Made by a program: the position numbers and the translations under genes
Assembly (NCBI RefSeq): GCF_900108025.1
Contig: NZ_FNUS01000005.1
Coordinates: 124,001-188,000 of the forward strand
DNA length: 64,000 nucleotides
Reading direction: 5' to 3'
Origin: Halpernia humi
GTDB lineage: Bacteria; Bacteroidota; Bacteroidia; Flavobacteriales; Weeksellaceae
Notes under the pieces: model-generated
The model's database searches: none
What the model was told of the DNA's origin: nothing
Seen by the model: only the letters and a program-made list of their open reading frames with translations
Shown here: piece after piece, positions 41,677 to 49,720 of the stretch
Layout: each line of letters opens with the position of its first letter
Position numbering within the stretch: the first letter of the stretch is position 1

Positions 41677-43302
41677 ATGACGAAAGCAATTTCTGACGTT
41701 CCAGTTGTGCTAAACGAACCCGTAAGAACCTATGAACCAGGTTCTTCTGAAGTAAATAATTTGATTTCTACTTATAAAAAAATGTGGAATGAAAAAGTTG
41801 AAATTCCAATGATTATCAATGGAAAGCAAGTAAAAACAGATACTAAAGTTCAACTTCAATCTCCACAAGATCACGCACACGATTTTGGTTTTTACTACAA
41901 AGGCGATATGAGCCATGTAGACGAAGCCATCAATACAGCTTTGGCAGCGCGCCAAAAATGGGCAGATTTAGCCTGGGAACAAAGGGTTTCAATTTTTCTA
42001 AAAGCAGCAGATTTATTTGCAGGACCTTATCGTGACAAAATAAACGCCGCAACTATGATTGGGCAATCTAAAAATGTGCACCAAACAGAAATAGATGCAG
42101 CGTGTGAATTTATAGACTTCTTAAGATTCAATGTAGAATTTGTGCGCGAGATGTACGCCGAACAACCTATTTCTGATGAAGGCATGTGGAACCGAGTAGA
42201 ATATAGACCTTTAGAAGGTTTTACTTTTGCAGTAACGCCTTTCAATTTCACGGCAATTTCAGGAAATTTGCCTTCTTGTATGGCAATGCTTGGGAATGTA
42301 GTTTTGTGGAAACCTTCAGACAAACAAATTTTTTCTGCCAACATTATTATGGAAGTTTTCCGAGAAGCAGGCCTTCCAGATGGCGTAATTAATATGGTTT
42401 TTACAGACGGAAAAGAAACGGCGGAAAAAGTGTTGCAACATCCAGATTTTGCTGGTTTGCATTTCACAGGTTCTACGAAAGTCTTCCAAAGTATGTGGAA
42501 ACAAATTGGCGACAATATCCATAAATATAAAACTTACCCAAGAATTGTGGGTGAAACAGGCGGAAAAGATTTCGTGATTGCGCATCCATCTGCTCATCCA
42601 GAAGCAGTTGCAACAGGTTTGGTTCGAGGTGCTTTTGAATATCAAGGTCAGAAATGTTCGGCGGCTTCAAGAGCTTACATTCCAAAATCTCTTTGGAATG
42701 CTGTGAAATCTTCAATGGAAGCGCAATTAAAAACAATTAAAATAGGTTCACCAGAAGATCCATCAAATTTTGTGAATGCTGTAATCGATAAAAATTCTTT
42801 TGAAAAATGCAAAGGTTACATCGAGCGTGCCAAGTCTTCTAAAGATGCAGAAGTTATTTTTGGCGGGAACTGCGACGACAGCAAAGGTTGGTTTGTAGAA
42901 CCGACGGTTATATTGGCTTCAGATGCACATTATGAAAGTATTTGTGAAGAAATTTTTGGTCCAATATTAAGTATTTACGTTTATGAAGATGAAGATTGGA
43001 GCAAAACTTTAAAATTAGTAGATGAAACTTCGCCTTATGCTTTAACTGGCGCGGTTTTCAGCCAAGATCGATATGCGATTGAAGAAGCCTACAAAGCATT
43101 AGAAAATGCCGCAGGAAATTTTTATATTAATGATAAACCAACCGGCGCGGTAGTTGGGCAGCAACCATTCGGCGGTGCAAGAGCGTCGGGCACGAATGAC
43201 AAAGCAGGTTCTAAAATGAACTTAATGCGCTGGGTTTCTGTGCGGACGATTAAGGAAACTTTTAATCCACCAAAAAATTACAAATACCCATATTTAGGAT
43301 AA
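41677..43302 (+). CDS. pruA: L-glutamate gamma-semialdehyde dehydrogenase (1-pyrroline-5-carboxylate dehydrogenase)
   Basis: The 541-residue ALDH fold protein has the GETGGKDFV Glu (about 289), the catalytic Cys in YQGQKCSAASR (about residue 327) and the P5CDH-specific FRYNVEF-like LRFNVEFVREMYAEQP and SGTNDKAG (about 506). It oxidises glutamate semialdehyde from proline breakdown to glutamate. No proline dehydrogenase domain is fused or next to it. It has its own promoter and terminator, so it is a single transcription unit. Confidence 0.95.
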   Translation: MTKAISDVPVVLNEPVRTYEPGSSEVNNLISTYKKMWNEKVEIPMIINGKQVKTDTKVQLQSPQDHAHDFGFYYKGDMSHVDEAINTALAARQKWADLAWEQRVSIFLKAADLFAGPYRDKINAATMIGQSKNVHQTEIDAACEFIDFLRFNVEFVREMYAEQPISDEGMWNRVEYRPLEGFTFAVTPFNFTAISGNLPSCMAMLGNVVLWKPSDKQIFSANIIMEVFREAGLPDGVINMVFTDGKETAEKVLQHPDFAGLHFTGSTKVFQSMWKQIGDNIHKYKTYPRIVGETGGKDFVIAHPSAHPEAVATGLVRGAFEYQGQKCSAASRAYIPKSLWNAVKSSMEAQLKTIKIGSPEDPSNFVNAVIDKNSFEKCKGYIERAKSSKDAEVIFGGNCDDSKGWFVEPTVILASDAHYESICEEIFGPILSIYVYEDEDWSKTLKLVDETSPYALTGAVFSQDRYAIEEAYKALENAAGNFYINDKPTGAVVGQQPFGGARASGTNDKAGSKMNLMRWVSVRTIKETFNPPKNYKYPYLG

Positions 43303-43307
43303 AATTT

Positions 43308-43338
43308 AATCCGGAAGTTTTGCTTCCGGATTTTTTTT
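43308..43338 (+). terminator. Terminator of pruA
   Basis: AATCCGGAAG (43308-43317) and CTTCCGGATT (43323-43332) are a perfect 10-base stem with TTTTG loop, followed by eight T. Confidence 0.9.
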
Positions 43339-43485
43339 GATTTTATTTATTATGAAATACTAATTTCAAAACTAAAAATTTTTAAAATTCGAATACGATA
43401 CTATACTTTTTTAATAATAAAAAAATTGGTTACAAGTACATGAAAATCTATAATTTATGCTTAAATTAACATTAAATAAAAATAT

Positions 43486-43502
43486 TTGGCACGAATTTTA
43501 CA
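43486..43502 (+). promoter_or_regulatory. Possible sigma-54 promoter
   Basis: TTGGCACGAATTTTAC has the -24 element TTGGCACG exactly and, 10 bases after GG, AC in place of the -12 GC. It is 49 bases before the YtxH-like start, and no TAnnTTTG box is found there. Whether rpoN exists in this genome cannot be seen. Confidence 0.4.
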
Positions 43503-43550
43503 CTATTAAAAAAGTTATTAAAAACATCATTAACCAAAAAAATAAACATT

Positions 43551-43793
43551 ATGGGAACTAAAGGAAAAGGCCTTTTGGCATTATTAGGATTAGGTGCATT
43601 GGCATTTTGGAAGTATAAAAATTCTTCACCTGAAGAACAACAAGCGGTGAAAGATAAAATAAACAACGCAAAAGACAACCTCAACAAATGGGGAAATGAC
43701 CTGAAATCTAAAGCAAACGAAGTAGTAGATCAAGTAAAAGACAAAGCAGAGCAAGTAAAAACTGATGTTGAAAATTCTGCTTCTAACAATTAA
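43551..43793 (+). CDS. YtxH-like small membrane protein
   Basis: An 80-residue protein with a glycine-rich membrane helix (about 7-19, LLALLGLGALAF) and a long charged amphipathic helix (about 28-75) with heptads KDKINNAKDNLNKW and VKDKAEQVKTDVENS. This is the pattern of YtxH/CsbD-like stress proteins. It is probably expressed strongly in stationary phase or envelope stress, by family. The sigma-54-like promoter would be unusual for it. A strong terminator follows. Confidence 0.75.
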   Translation: MGTKGKGLLALLGLGALAFWKYKNSSPEEQQAVKDKINNAKDNLNKWGNDLKSKANEVVDQVKDKAEQVKTDVENSASNN

Positions 43794-43812
43794 TCAAAAT
43801 TAAATATTTCAC

Positions 43813-43844
43813 AAAAACTCTTTTCTATTTAGAAAGGAGTTTTT
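43813..43844 (+). terminator. Terminator of the YtxH-like gene
   Basis: AAAAACTCTTTTCT and AGAAAGGAGTTTTT form a 14-base stem with one G-T pair and ATTT loop, followed by TTTT. Confidence 0.85.
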
Positions 43845-43873
43845 TTGCTTTAATTACAACATTGATTATTATT

Positions 43874-44101
43874 AACCTGAGTTCGATTGTTATTTAAAAT
43901 ATAATTTACTAACATTCAATTTATTATATGTTTATCAATTGCGTCGGGCTTTAGCCCGATGGGAAAATTAGTGAAATAAAAGGCTTTAGCCGAAACTTAA
44001 AAGATGTTTTGGCTAAAGCCAATTCTACTTTAATTTTAAAAAATGGGCTAAAGCCCATTCCTATTGATATTATCAAATTGTTTAATAATCGAACTCAGGT
44101 T
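43874..44101. mobile_element. MITE-like element with 15-base terminal inverted repeats
   Basis: AACCTGAGTTCGATT at 43874-43888 is matched by its inverse at 44087-44101. Inside are palindromes CGGGCTTTAGCCCG, TTGGCTAAAGCCAA and GGGCTAAAGCCC. There is no coding frame. It is bounded by two minus- and plus-strand transcript ends and has no clear target duplication. It looks like a non-autonomous element or folded repeat; a transposase to mobilise it was not found. Confidence 0.55.
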
Positions 44102-44189
44102 ATTAAGTTTTTTTTTGAAGTTAAATAGGTTAAATTCAATTATGGTAAAAAAATGATAAAATTTAAACAGCCTCTTAAAAAATGATTTT

Positions 44190-44606
44190 CTATTTAAAAA
44201 TCAAAAGAATTGTACCGATTATTATGAGAAGCGCGCCGAAGCCGGCTTTCCAAGAAACGGTTTCGCCCAAGAAAACGATTGAAAAAATAATGGTTAATGC
44301 TAAACTTAATTTATCAACGCCTGCTACTTTAGAAACTTCACCTATTTGCAAGGCTTTAAAATAAAAAATCCAAGATAAACCTGTGCATACGCCAGAAATT
44401 GTAAGAAAAAACCAAGTTTTTGAAGTGATTTCGCCAATATTTTTATACTCATTTCTGAAATATACGATGGCAGAAATCATAATTAAAACCACAATAGTAC
44501 GAATTGCAGTTGCTAAATTTGAGTTTACATTTTCTACACCAATTTTGGCGAATATTGCCGTTAATGCCGCGAAAAAGGCCGCAAGTAAAGCATAAATCCA
44601 CCACAT
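44190..44606 (-). CDS. Half-size EamA/DMT-type transporter
   Basis: A 138-residue membrane protein with about four to five segments forming one EamA domain (MWWIYALLAAFFAALTAIFAKIG, LTISGVCTGLSWIFYFKALQIG, LSLALTIIFSIVFLGE). Typical DMT transporters have two such domains; a single one works as a dimer, like SMR proteins. The conserved Gly/Pro turns are present. Substrate unknown. It ends 5 bases before the hisS stop, in the same direction. Confidence 0.85.
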   Translation of the reverse strand: MWWIYALLAAFFAALTAIFAKIGVENVNSNLATAIRTIVVLIMISAIVYFRNEYKNIGEITSKTWFFLTISGVCTGLSWIFYFKALQIGEVSKVAGVDKLSLALTIIFSIVFLGETVSWKAGFGALLIIIGTILLIFK

Positions 44607-44611
44607 AATTT

Positions 44612-45970
44612 TTAATTAATTTGGTTAAAAAATTCTTCTAGCTTCAAAGTTTTTTGATTGGAAGTTTTCAAATTTTTCACGGTAATTGTTCCGGCCTTTA
44701 ATTCTTCATCTCCCAAGAAAACCATATTTTCAATTCCTTTCTTTTCGGCATAAGCGAATTGTTTTTTGAGTTTGGTATTTTCAGGATAAAGTTCGGCAGA
44801 AATACTATTTTGATGCAGTTTTGAAATAATTTGCATTGCTTGAATACTTTCTTCTACGCCATAATTCACGAAAAGATAATCCGTATTTTCCACAGAACTT
44901 TCAGGAAATAATTTTAGTTCTTCCATCACCAAATAAATCCTATCCAAACCGAAAGAAATCCCAATTCCAGGAATATTTTTCACGCCAAAAACTTCCGTGA
45001 GATTATTATATCTTCCGCCGCCACCCACGGAACCCATTTCTACGCCTTCTGCTTTTATTTCGAAAATTGCGCCGGTGTAATAATCTAAACCTCTAGCAAG
45101 CGTAATATTAAAAACTAAATTTTCATGAGAAATTCCCAAATTTATACAGTTGGTTAAAACAAATTCCAGTTCATTTACGCCTTCCAAACCAATAGGTATA
45201 GTCTTAAATTTTTCCTTTAAATCTTGCAAAAGTTGTAATTGATCGGCTTGCGTTTTAAATAAAAAATCCAGTTTCTCGATAGAATCTGAACTGATGTTTT
45301 TCGATTCTAATTCTTTCACAACGCCGTCTCTGCCGATTTTATCTAATTTATCTAATGCAACAGTAAAATCAATCAATTGATTTGCAATTCCCGCATATTC
45401 TGCTAAGCCGCTCAAAATTTTACGGTTGTTTAAATGCAATTTTACCGGAATTTTTAAATCTAAAAAAGATTTTAAATACAACTGAACCAATTCTACTTCT
45501 TGAAGCAAACTTTCGCTCCCTACAACATCGGCATCGCATTGGTAAAATTCTCTGAAACGACCTTTCTGTGGACGATCTGCGCGCCAAACTGGCTGAACTT
45601 GGTAGCGTTTAAAAGGAAAAGTCAACTGTCCGTGATTCATTGCAACGTAACGCGCAAAAGGAACGGTAAGATCATAACGGAGTGCCTTTTCGGAAATTTG
45701 AGACGTTAATTTTAAAGAATTTTTTGCCGACCAATCTTCAGCATTTACTTTTGAAGCGTAATCTCCGGAATTTAAAATTTTAAAAATCAAACGATCACCT
45801 TCTTCACCGTATTTTCCTGTTAAAGTTGAGAGATTTTCAAAACTTGGGGTTTCTAACGGCTGAAAACCGAAAAGGCGGAAATTTTTTTCTAAAATAGAAA
45901 TAATATATTTTCTGCGGTAAACTTCTTCTGCGGCAAAATCTCGGGTTCCTTTAGCTAAACTAGGCTTCAT
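44612..45970 (-). CDS. hisS: Histidyl-tRNA synthetase
   Basis: The 452-residue class II synthetase has motif 1 ([16 protein letters not shown]), motif 2 ([32 protein letters not shown], about 115-146), the His-specific [10 protein letters not shown]-like [26 protein letters not shown] and motif 3 [13 protein letters not shown] (near 348). The C-terminal anticodon domain follows. It charges tRNA-His. Confidence 0.96.
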   Translation of the reverse strand: MKPSLAKGTRDFAAEEVYRRKYIISILEKNFRLFGFQPLETPSFENLSTLTGKYGEEGDRLIFKILNSGDYASKVNAEDWSAKNSLKLTSQISEKALRYDLTVPFARYVAMNHGQLTFPFKRYQVQPVWRADRPQKGRFREFYQCDADVVGSESLLQEVELVQLYLKSFLDLKIPVKLHLNNRKILSGLAEYAGIANQLIDFTVALDKLDKIGRDGVVKELESKNISSDSIEKLDFLFKTQADQLQLLQDLKEKFKTIPIGLEGVNELEFVLTNCINLGISHENLVFNITLARGLDYYTGAIFEIKAEGVEMGSVGGGGRYNNLTEVFGVKNIPGIGISFGLDRIYLVMEELKLFPESSVENTDYLFVNYGVEESIQAMQIISKLHQNSISAELYPENTKLKKQFAYAEKKGIENMVFLGDEELKAGTITVKNLKTSNQKTLKLEEFFNQIN

Positions 45971-46081
45971 TATTTTTGGTTGTCTGTTGAAAGTTGTTGG
46001 TTTTCAGTTTTGACATCTTTTACATCAAAATTGATCTCACAAAAATAAGGATTTTAAAACATACGGTTTTAAATAAATTTC

Positions 46082-46564
46082 TTACAAATCTTTCAGCATC
46101 CAAAGATTGCAACCGCTGTGCCCAGAATTTCCCAATGGTTTTTCTAAATAATTGAAACCTTGCTTTTCATAAATGGAAACGGCGGTAGAAAATTCTGGCA
46201 AACTTTCAATGTAAATGCTTTTATAACCCGTTTCTTTTGCAAAATTGATACTCGCTTCCATTAGTTGCCGCCCAATTCCTTTGCCGCGCGCACTTTTATT
46301 TAAATAAAATTTTACCAATTCTGCATAGTTTTCCGGTAAACCTTCTGTGGGGAAAATACCGCAGCAACCAAGTAAAATTCCGTTTTCTTCTGCTACAAAA
46401 AGTGCTGATTTTTCAGTTTTAAATAATTCAAATAAATGGTCTGTGGTTGGATCTTCATAAACAGTTCCAGCAGTGCTGACATTAAAATCGTGAAAGCAAC
46501 TTCTAATAATTGCTGCCAATTCGTAATTATCAGATTTCTGAATTTTTCTAATTTTGATTTTCAT
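46082..46564 (-). CDS. GNAT-family N-acetyltransferase
   Basis: A 160-residue GNAT: RKIQKSDNYELAAIIRSCF, ALFVAEENGILLGCCGIF and the acetyl-CoA loop SARGKGIGRQLMEASINFAKETG (about 92-114), then YEKQGFNYLEKPLG. The acceptor is not known. It is 112 bases from hisS and alone; its terminator region is weak. Confidence 0.85.
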   Translation of the reverse strand: MKIKIRKIQKSDNYELAAIIRSCFHDFNVSTAGTVYEDPTTDHLFELFKTEKSALFVAEENGILLGCCGIFPTEGLPENYAELVKFYLNKSARGKGIGRQLMEASINFAKETGYKSIYIESLPEFSTAVSIYEKQGFNYLEKPLGNSGHSGCNLWMLKDL

Positions 46565-46621
46565 GTTTTAAAAATACAGAAAAAATTATGTTTTAAATAC
46601 TAATATTAAAGAATTAAAAAA

Positions 46622-46652
46622 ATAAAAAGAGCCGTAAATAAATTTGCGGCTC
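46622..46652 (-). terminator. Terminator of the HRDC gene
   Basis: GAGCCG (46629-46634) pairs with CGGCTC (46647-46652), extended by TAAAT/ATTTG; on the minus strand it is followed by TTTTTATT. Confidence 0.65.
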
Positions 46653-46677
46653 CACCTCTTCATCAAATTGTGTATGA

Positions 46678-47166
46678 TTATATCTCTTCTAAAAGTACGA
46701 TAATTTCCTCGCCATAGTTTTCTAATTTATGCTTTCCAAAACATTTTATTTCTAATAATTCTTCTTTTTTAATAGGTTTGAATTTTGCAATTGAACATAA
46801 TTCTTTGTTTGTCGCAATAAAATACGCAGGCAAATTTTGCTCTTTTGCTTTTTCACTGCGCCACAGTTTTAATGAATCTAAAATTTTAATTTCGTCAGCA
46901 TTTAATTCTTCATTTTCTGCGGAATATTTACTTTGCTTTTGCTCGTTCAAATAGTTGCCATTAATTTTTGCGGCATCTTGTTTCGCATAATTTCCATTAG
47001 ATATTTGATCTTCATAGTAAATAAAAACCGACCAGTAGTTTTCTTCCGCTACAAATGCGGAAGCCGCTTTGCAAATTTCATTATTTGCTAAAAAATCATC
47101 AACCAACTTTTGGTCTTCATAAAGATGATTTTCATCTACACGAACTTTCAATACTTTTACTTTCAT
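46678..47166 (-). CDS. HRDC-domain protein
   Basis: The 162-residue protein has an N-terminal part with a beta-alpha layout (about 1-60) and an HRDC domain (about 88-160): LDSLKLWRSEKAKEQNLPAYFIATNKELCSIAKFKP and LLEIKCFGKHKLENYGEEII. HRDC domains bind single-stranded DNA in RecQ-type helicases. No helicase is fused to it. It lies 109 bases downstream of ssb in the same direction, which fits a DNA-repair helper. Confidence 0.85.
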   Translation of the reverse strand: MKVKVLKVRVDENHLYEDQKLVDDFLANNEICKAASAFVAEENYWSVFIYYEDQISNGNYAKQDAAKINGNYLNEQKQSKYSAENEELNADEIKILDSLKLWRSEKAKEQNLPAYFIATNKELCSIAKFKPIKKEELLEIKCFGKHKLENYGEEIIVLLEEI

Positions 47167-47230
47167 GATAATAAAGTTTTGTTGTGAGAAGTGAGATTTT
47201 AGGTTTTTTGATATTCATTTAAAACAAACC

Positions 47231-47256
47231 TTGCCAAAGATTTTCGGCCTTGGCAA
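47231..47256 (-). terminator. Terminator of ssb
   Basis: TTGCCAA (47231-47237) pairs with TTGGCAA (47250-47256) across a 12-base loop; on the minus strand GGTTTGTTTT follows. It is 19 bases after the ssb stop. Confidence 0.5.
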
Positions 47257-47274
47257 AGTGCTTATTTCATTAAA

Positions 47275-47604
47275 TTACTTTGCGCCTAAAAGCACTAATT
47301 CATCTACGCGAATTTCTGTAGAATAGCGTTTAATACCTTCTTTATCTTCATAAGTTCGGTATTGAATTTTTCCTTCTACGGCAATCTCTTTTCCTTTCGT
47401 AACGTATTTTTCCATAATATCTGCGAGTTTACCATTCACAACTAAATTGTGCCATTGCGTTTCTTCAACTTTCTCACCTAAAGCGTTGGTGTAAAAGTCG
47501 CTAGTTGCCAAACTTACTTTAGCTAATTTTCCTTTTTCGAAGTTGATGATTTCTACTTCTTTTCCCGTTCTTCCAATTAAGGAAACTTTGTTTCTTAGTG
47601 ACAT
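47275..47604 (-). CDS. ssb: Single-stranded DNA-binding protein (short form)
   Basis: The 109-residue protein is one OB fold: MSLRNKVSLIGRTGKEVEI, GKLAKVSLATSDFYTNALGEKVEETQWHNLVV (about 26-57) and the end IQYRTYEDKEGIKRYSTEIRVDELVLLGAK. It lacks the acidic tip that recruits repair proteins, so it is probably a second SSB in this genome rather than the main one. Start is ATG 47604. Confidence 0.9.
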   Translation of the reverse strand: MSLRNKVSLIGRTGKEVEIINFEKGKLAKVSLATSDFYTNALGEKVEETQWHNLVVNGKLADIMEKYVTKGKEIAVEGKIQYRTYEDKEGIKRYSTEIRVDELVLLGAK

Positions 47605-47770
47605 AACATTTAAGTTTTAAAAAATTAATATTAGAAATGAGTCGTTATCTGTCTGTCTCAAATCTCTGGTGCAAAGATTCAACAGCGGGGAAAGTTTATT
47701 CGGTATTTATCTATTTATTTTCGTTTGTAGTCATTTGTAAACGAATAATTTGTAATTTAGATTAATGAAA

Positions 47771-47897
47771 TTTTCACGCAATGTCGCAATGAAATGCACG
47801 CAATGAACGCAAAGTTTTTTTCTTTGTGGTATAAATTGAAATGAGATCGAAAGTTTTCACGCAATGGCGCAATGAAATGCACGCAATGAACGCAAAG
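47771..47897. repeat. GCAATG-type dispersed repeat, two direct copies
   Basis: A 44-base unit starting TTTTCACGCAATG and ending AACGCAAAG occurs at 47771-47814 and 47854-47897 with one difference. Related copies are at 53727-53770 (inverted) and 56918-56961. The stretch 47605-47929 has no gene; the repeats occupy it. Confidence 0.85.
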
Positions 47898-47929
47898 ATT
47901 AATACTTAGAAATAATTTAAAAATAAAAT

Positions 47930-48112
47930 ATGTTTGAGCATTTTTATACCTGTCCATATTGCTGGGAAATGATTTCAGCCCTACTCGATCCTTCTGTGCG
48001 AGAGCAAACGTATATTGAAGATTGCGAAGTCTGCTGCAACCCGATTGAACTGCATGTTGTTTTTGAGGAAGAAGAATTAATGGGTTTTGAAGCGTTAAAT
48101 ATTGAGCAATAA
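47930..48112 (+). CDS. CPXCG-type cysteine-rich small protein
   Basis: A 60-residue protein with CPYCWEMISAL (about 8-18) and CEVCCNPIEL (about 32-41), two Cys pairs for a zinc ribbon, and an acidic C terminus (EEEELMGFEALNIEQ). It fits the CPXCG family (PF14255), in which CPXCG appears here as CPYCW. Function is not known. Preceded by the repeats and followed by another zinc-ribbon gene on the same strand. Confidence 0.7.
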   Translation: MFEHFYTCPYCWEMISALLDPSVREQTYIEDCEVCCNPIELHVVFEEEELMGFEALNIEQ

Positions 48113-48207
48113 AATAAAGCACGAAGGATGTAGGATGAATTTAAAAATTTGAATTGTGGATTTAAAAAAGACTAAAAACTAAAAACCGTCAACTAAAAAC
48201 TAAAGAA

Positions 48208-48549
48208 ATGGAATGTCTAGAATGTGGTGAAAAAATAGTCGGCAGAGCAGACAAAAAATTCTGTGATGATGCTTGTAGAAATAGTTTTAACAATAAACAA
48301 AACAGCGATTCTACCAATTTGATGCGCAACATTAATAACAAACTGCGGAAAAATTTTAGGATTTTAAGATCCATTAACAAAGACGGCAAAATCAAAACCA
48401 CAAAAACAAAACTCACTTCCAAAGGTTTTGATTTTGATTATCTTACGCAGGTTGTGGTTTACAAAAATGGCGCTGAATACAAGTTTGTTTACAACCAAGG
48501 CTATAAATTTCTAGAAGATGACTGGATTTTGCTTGTACGGAAAGAATAG
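48208..48549 (+). CDS. Zinc-ribbon protein of unknown function
   Basis: The 113-residue protein begins with MECLECGEKIVGRADKKFCDDACRN, where CxxC and CDDAC make a likely zinc ribbon (Cys3, Cys6, Cys19, Cys23). The remainder is basic with a beta-strand-rich end (LTQVVVYKNGAEYKFVYNQ). Related frames occur near DNA or RNA enzymes in this phylum but no function is established. The region between it and the CPXCG gene, 48113-48207, holds no gene. Confidence 0.7.
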   Translation: MECLECGEKIVGRADKKFCDDACRNSFNNKQNSDSTNLMRNINNKLRKNFRILRSINKDGKIKTTKTKLTSKGFDFDYLTQVVVYKNGAEYKFVYNQGYKFLEDDWILLVRKE

Positions 48550-48611
48550 AATTCAAAACATTTTTTAACTACCAAGAAACAAAGATTTTTTCTACAGAAA
48601 ATTTAGAAAAT

Positions 48612-48658
48612 ATTGTTCGTAAAAGAACACTTGGTTTTTTTTGACTTCTTCAAAAATT
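48612..48658. repeat. Dispersed repeat ATTGTTCGTAAAAG, copy 1
   Basis: ATTGTTCGTAAAAG followed by GAACA and TTTTTTTGACTTC.TCAAAA recurs at 53627-53672. Both lie a little after a stop codon on the + strand. Function unknown; the TTTTTGAC core with downstream TCAAAA gives a short hairpin (TTTTTGA/TCAAAAA). Confidence 0.6.
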
Positions 48659-48727
48659 ACTTTTAATTGATTTTACAGGTTCGGGACGAATAATATTTAC
48701 TTAATTTCGCAAAACAATTAGCATAAA

Positions 48728-49564
48728 ATGTCACAATATACACTTAGAATTGCCTGTTCTGACGAAAAAGGACTGGTGTACAAAGTCACCAAAATTTTGT
48801 ATCAAAACCAATTAAATATAGAAAAAAATGATGAATTTGTAGATGCAGAAAACAATCATTTTTTTATGAGAACCGTCTTTTCTGGAGATGTTATTTTGCA
48901 GAATATTAAAGAAGAACTGCTGAAAATTTTACCCGAAAATTCTCATTTAGAATTAAAAGAACATCACCAAAAAAACGTGGTAATTCTGGCAACCAAAGAG
49001 CACCATTGCCTTTCAGATTTATTGGTGCGAAATGAATATAATGACTTAGATTTCAACATTTTGGCGGTAATTGGCAACCATGATTTCTTACGACCTTTGG
49101 TAGAAAAATTTGGTATTCCTTTTCACTATATTTCCGCCGAAAATATGAGCCGAGAATCGCATGAAGATTTGGTGAACGAATGTTTGCAACAATACAATTT
49201 AGATTATCTTATTCTGGCGAAATATATGAGAATTTTGACGCCAGAATTTATACAAGATTACAACCAAAAAATCATCAACATTCACCACTCATTTTTGCCT
49301 GCATTTATTGGCGCAAATCCTTACAAACAAGCCTATAACAGAGGTGTAAAAATTATTGGCGCAACGGCTCATTTTGTTACCAATGATCTGGATGAAGGCC
49401 CAATTATTTACCAAGACGTGATACAAGTTTCTCATTCTAAAAACGCCAAAGAAATGGCTTATGCAGGCAAAGATGTAGAAAAAATTGTGCTCGCAAAAGC
49501 GCTGAAATTAGTTTTTGAAGAACGCGTTTTCATCTTTAGAAATAAGACGATTATTTTTGAATAA
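48728..49564 (+). CDS. purU: Formyltetrahydrofolate deformylase PurU
   Basis: The 278-residue protein has an ACT domain (about 1-80, LRIACSDEKGLVYKVTKILYQN) and a formyltransferase fold (about 85-278) with VVILATKEHHCLSDLL, NIHHSFLPAFIGANPYKQAYNRGVKIIGATAHFV (about 189-222) and the Asp in TNDLDEGPII. It hydrolyses 10-formyl-THF to THF and formate. The His and Asp of the active site are present. It has its own upstream sequence with a weak TAATTTCG box. Confidence 0.95.
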   Translation: MSQYTLRIACSDEKGLVYKVTKILYQNQLNIEKNDEFVDAENNHFFMRTVFSGDVILQNIKEELLKILPENSHLELKEHHQKNVVILATKEHHCLSDLLVRNEYNDLDFNILAVIGNHDFLRPLVEKFGIPFHYISAENMSRESHEDLVNECLQQYNLDYLILAKYMRILTPEFIQDYNQKIINIHHSFLPAFIGANPYKQAYNRGVKIIGATAHFVTNDLDEGPIIYQDVIQVSHSKNAKEMAYAGKDVEKIVLAKALKLVFEERVFIFRNKTIIFE

Positions 49565-49720
49565 GTGTTTTTTTTTAAGATAAATGATTGTTTTGCAAAG
49601 GTTTTAAAAGAAGAAAATTTCCTTCTAGCGAATCTTTCCAAAATTTATCATTGGATTAATTAATAAAATCTGTTGTTCATTTAGTTTTAAATCAATTAAA
49701 TTTACGGTTTAAATATTTTA

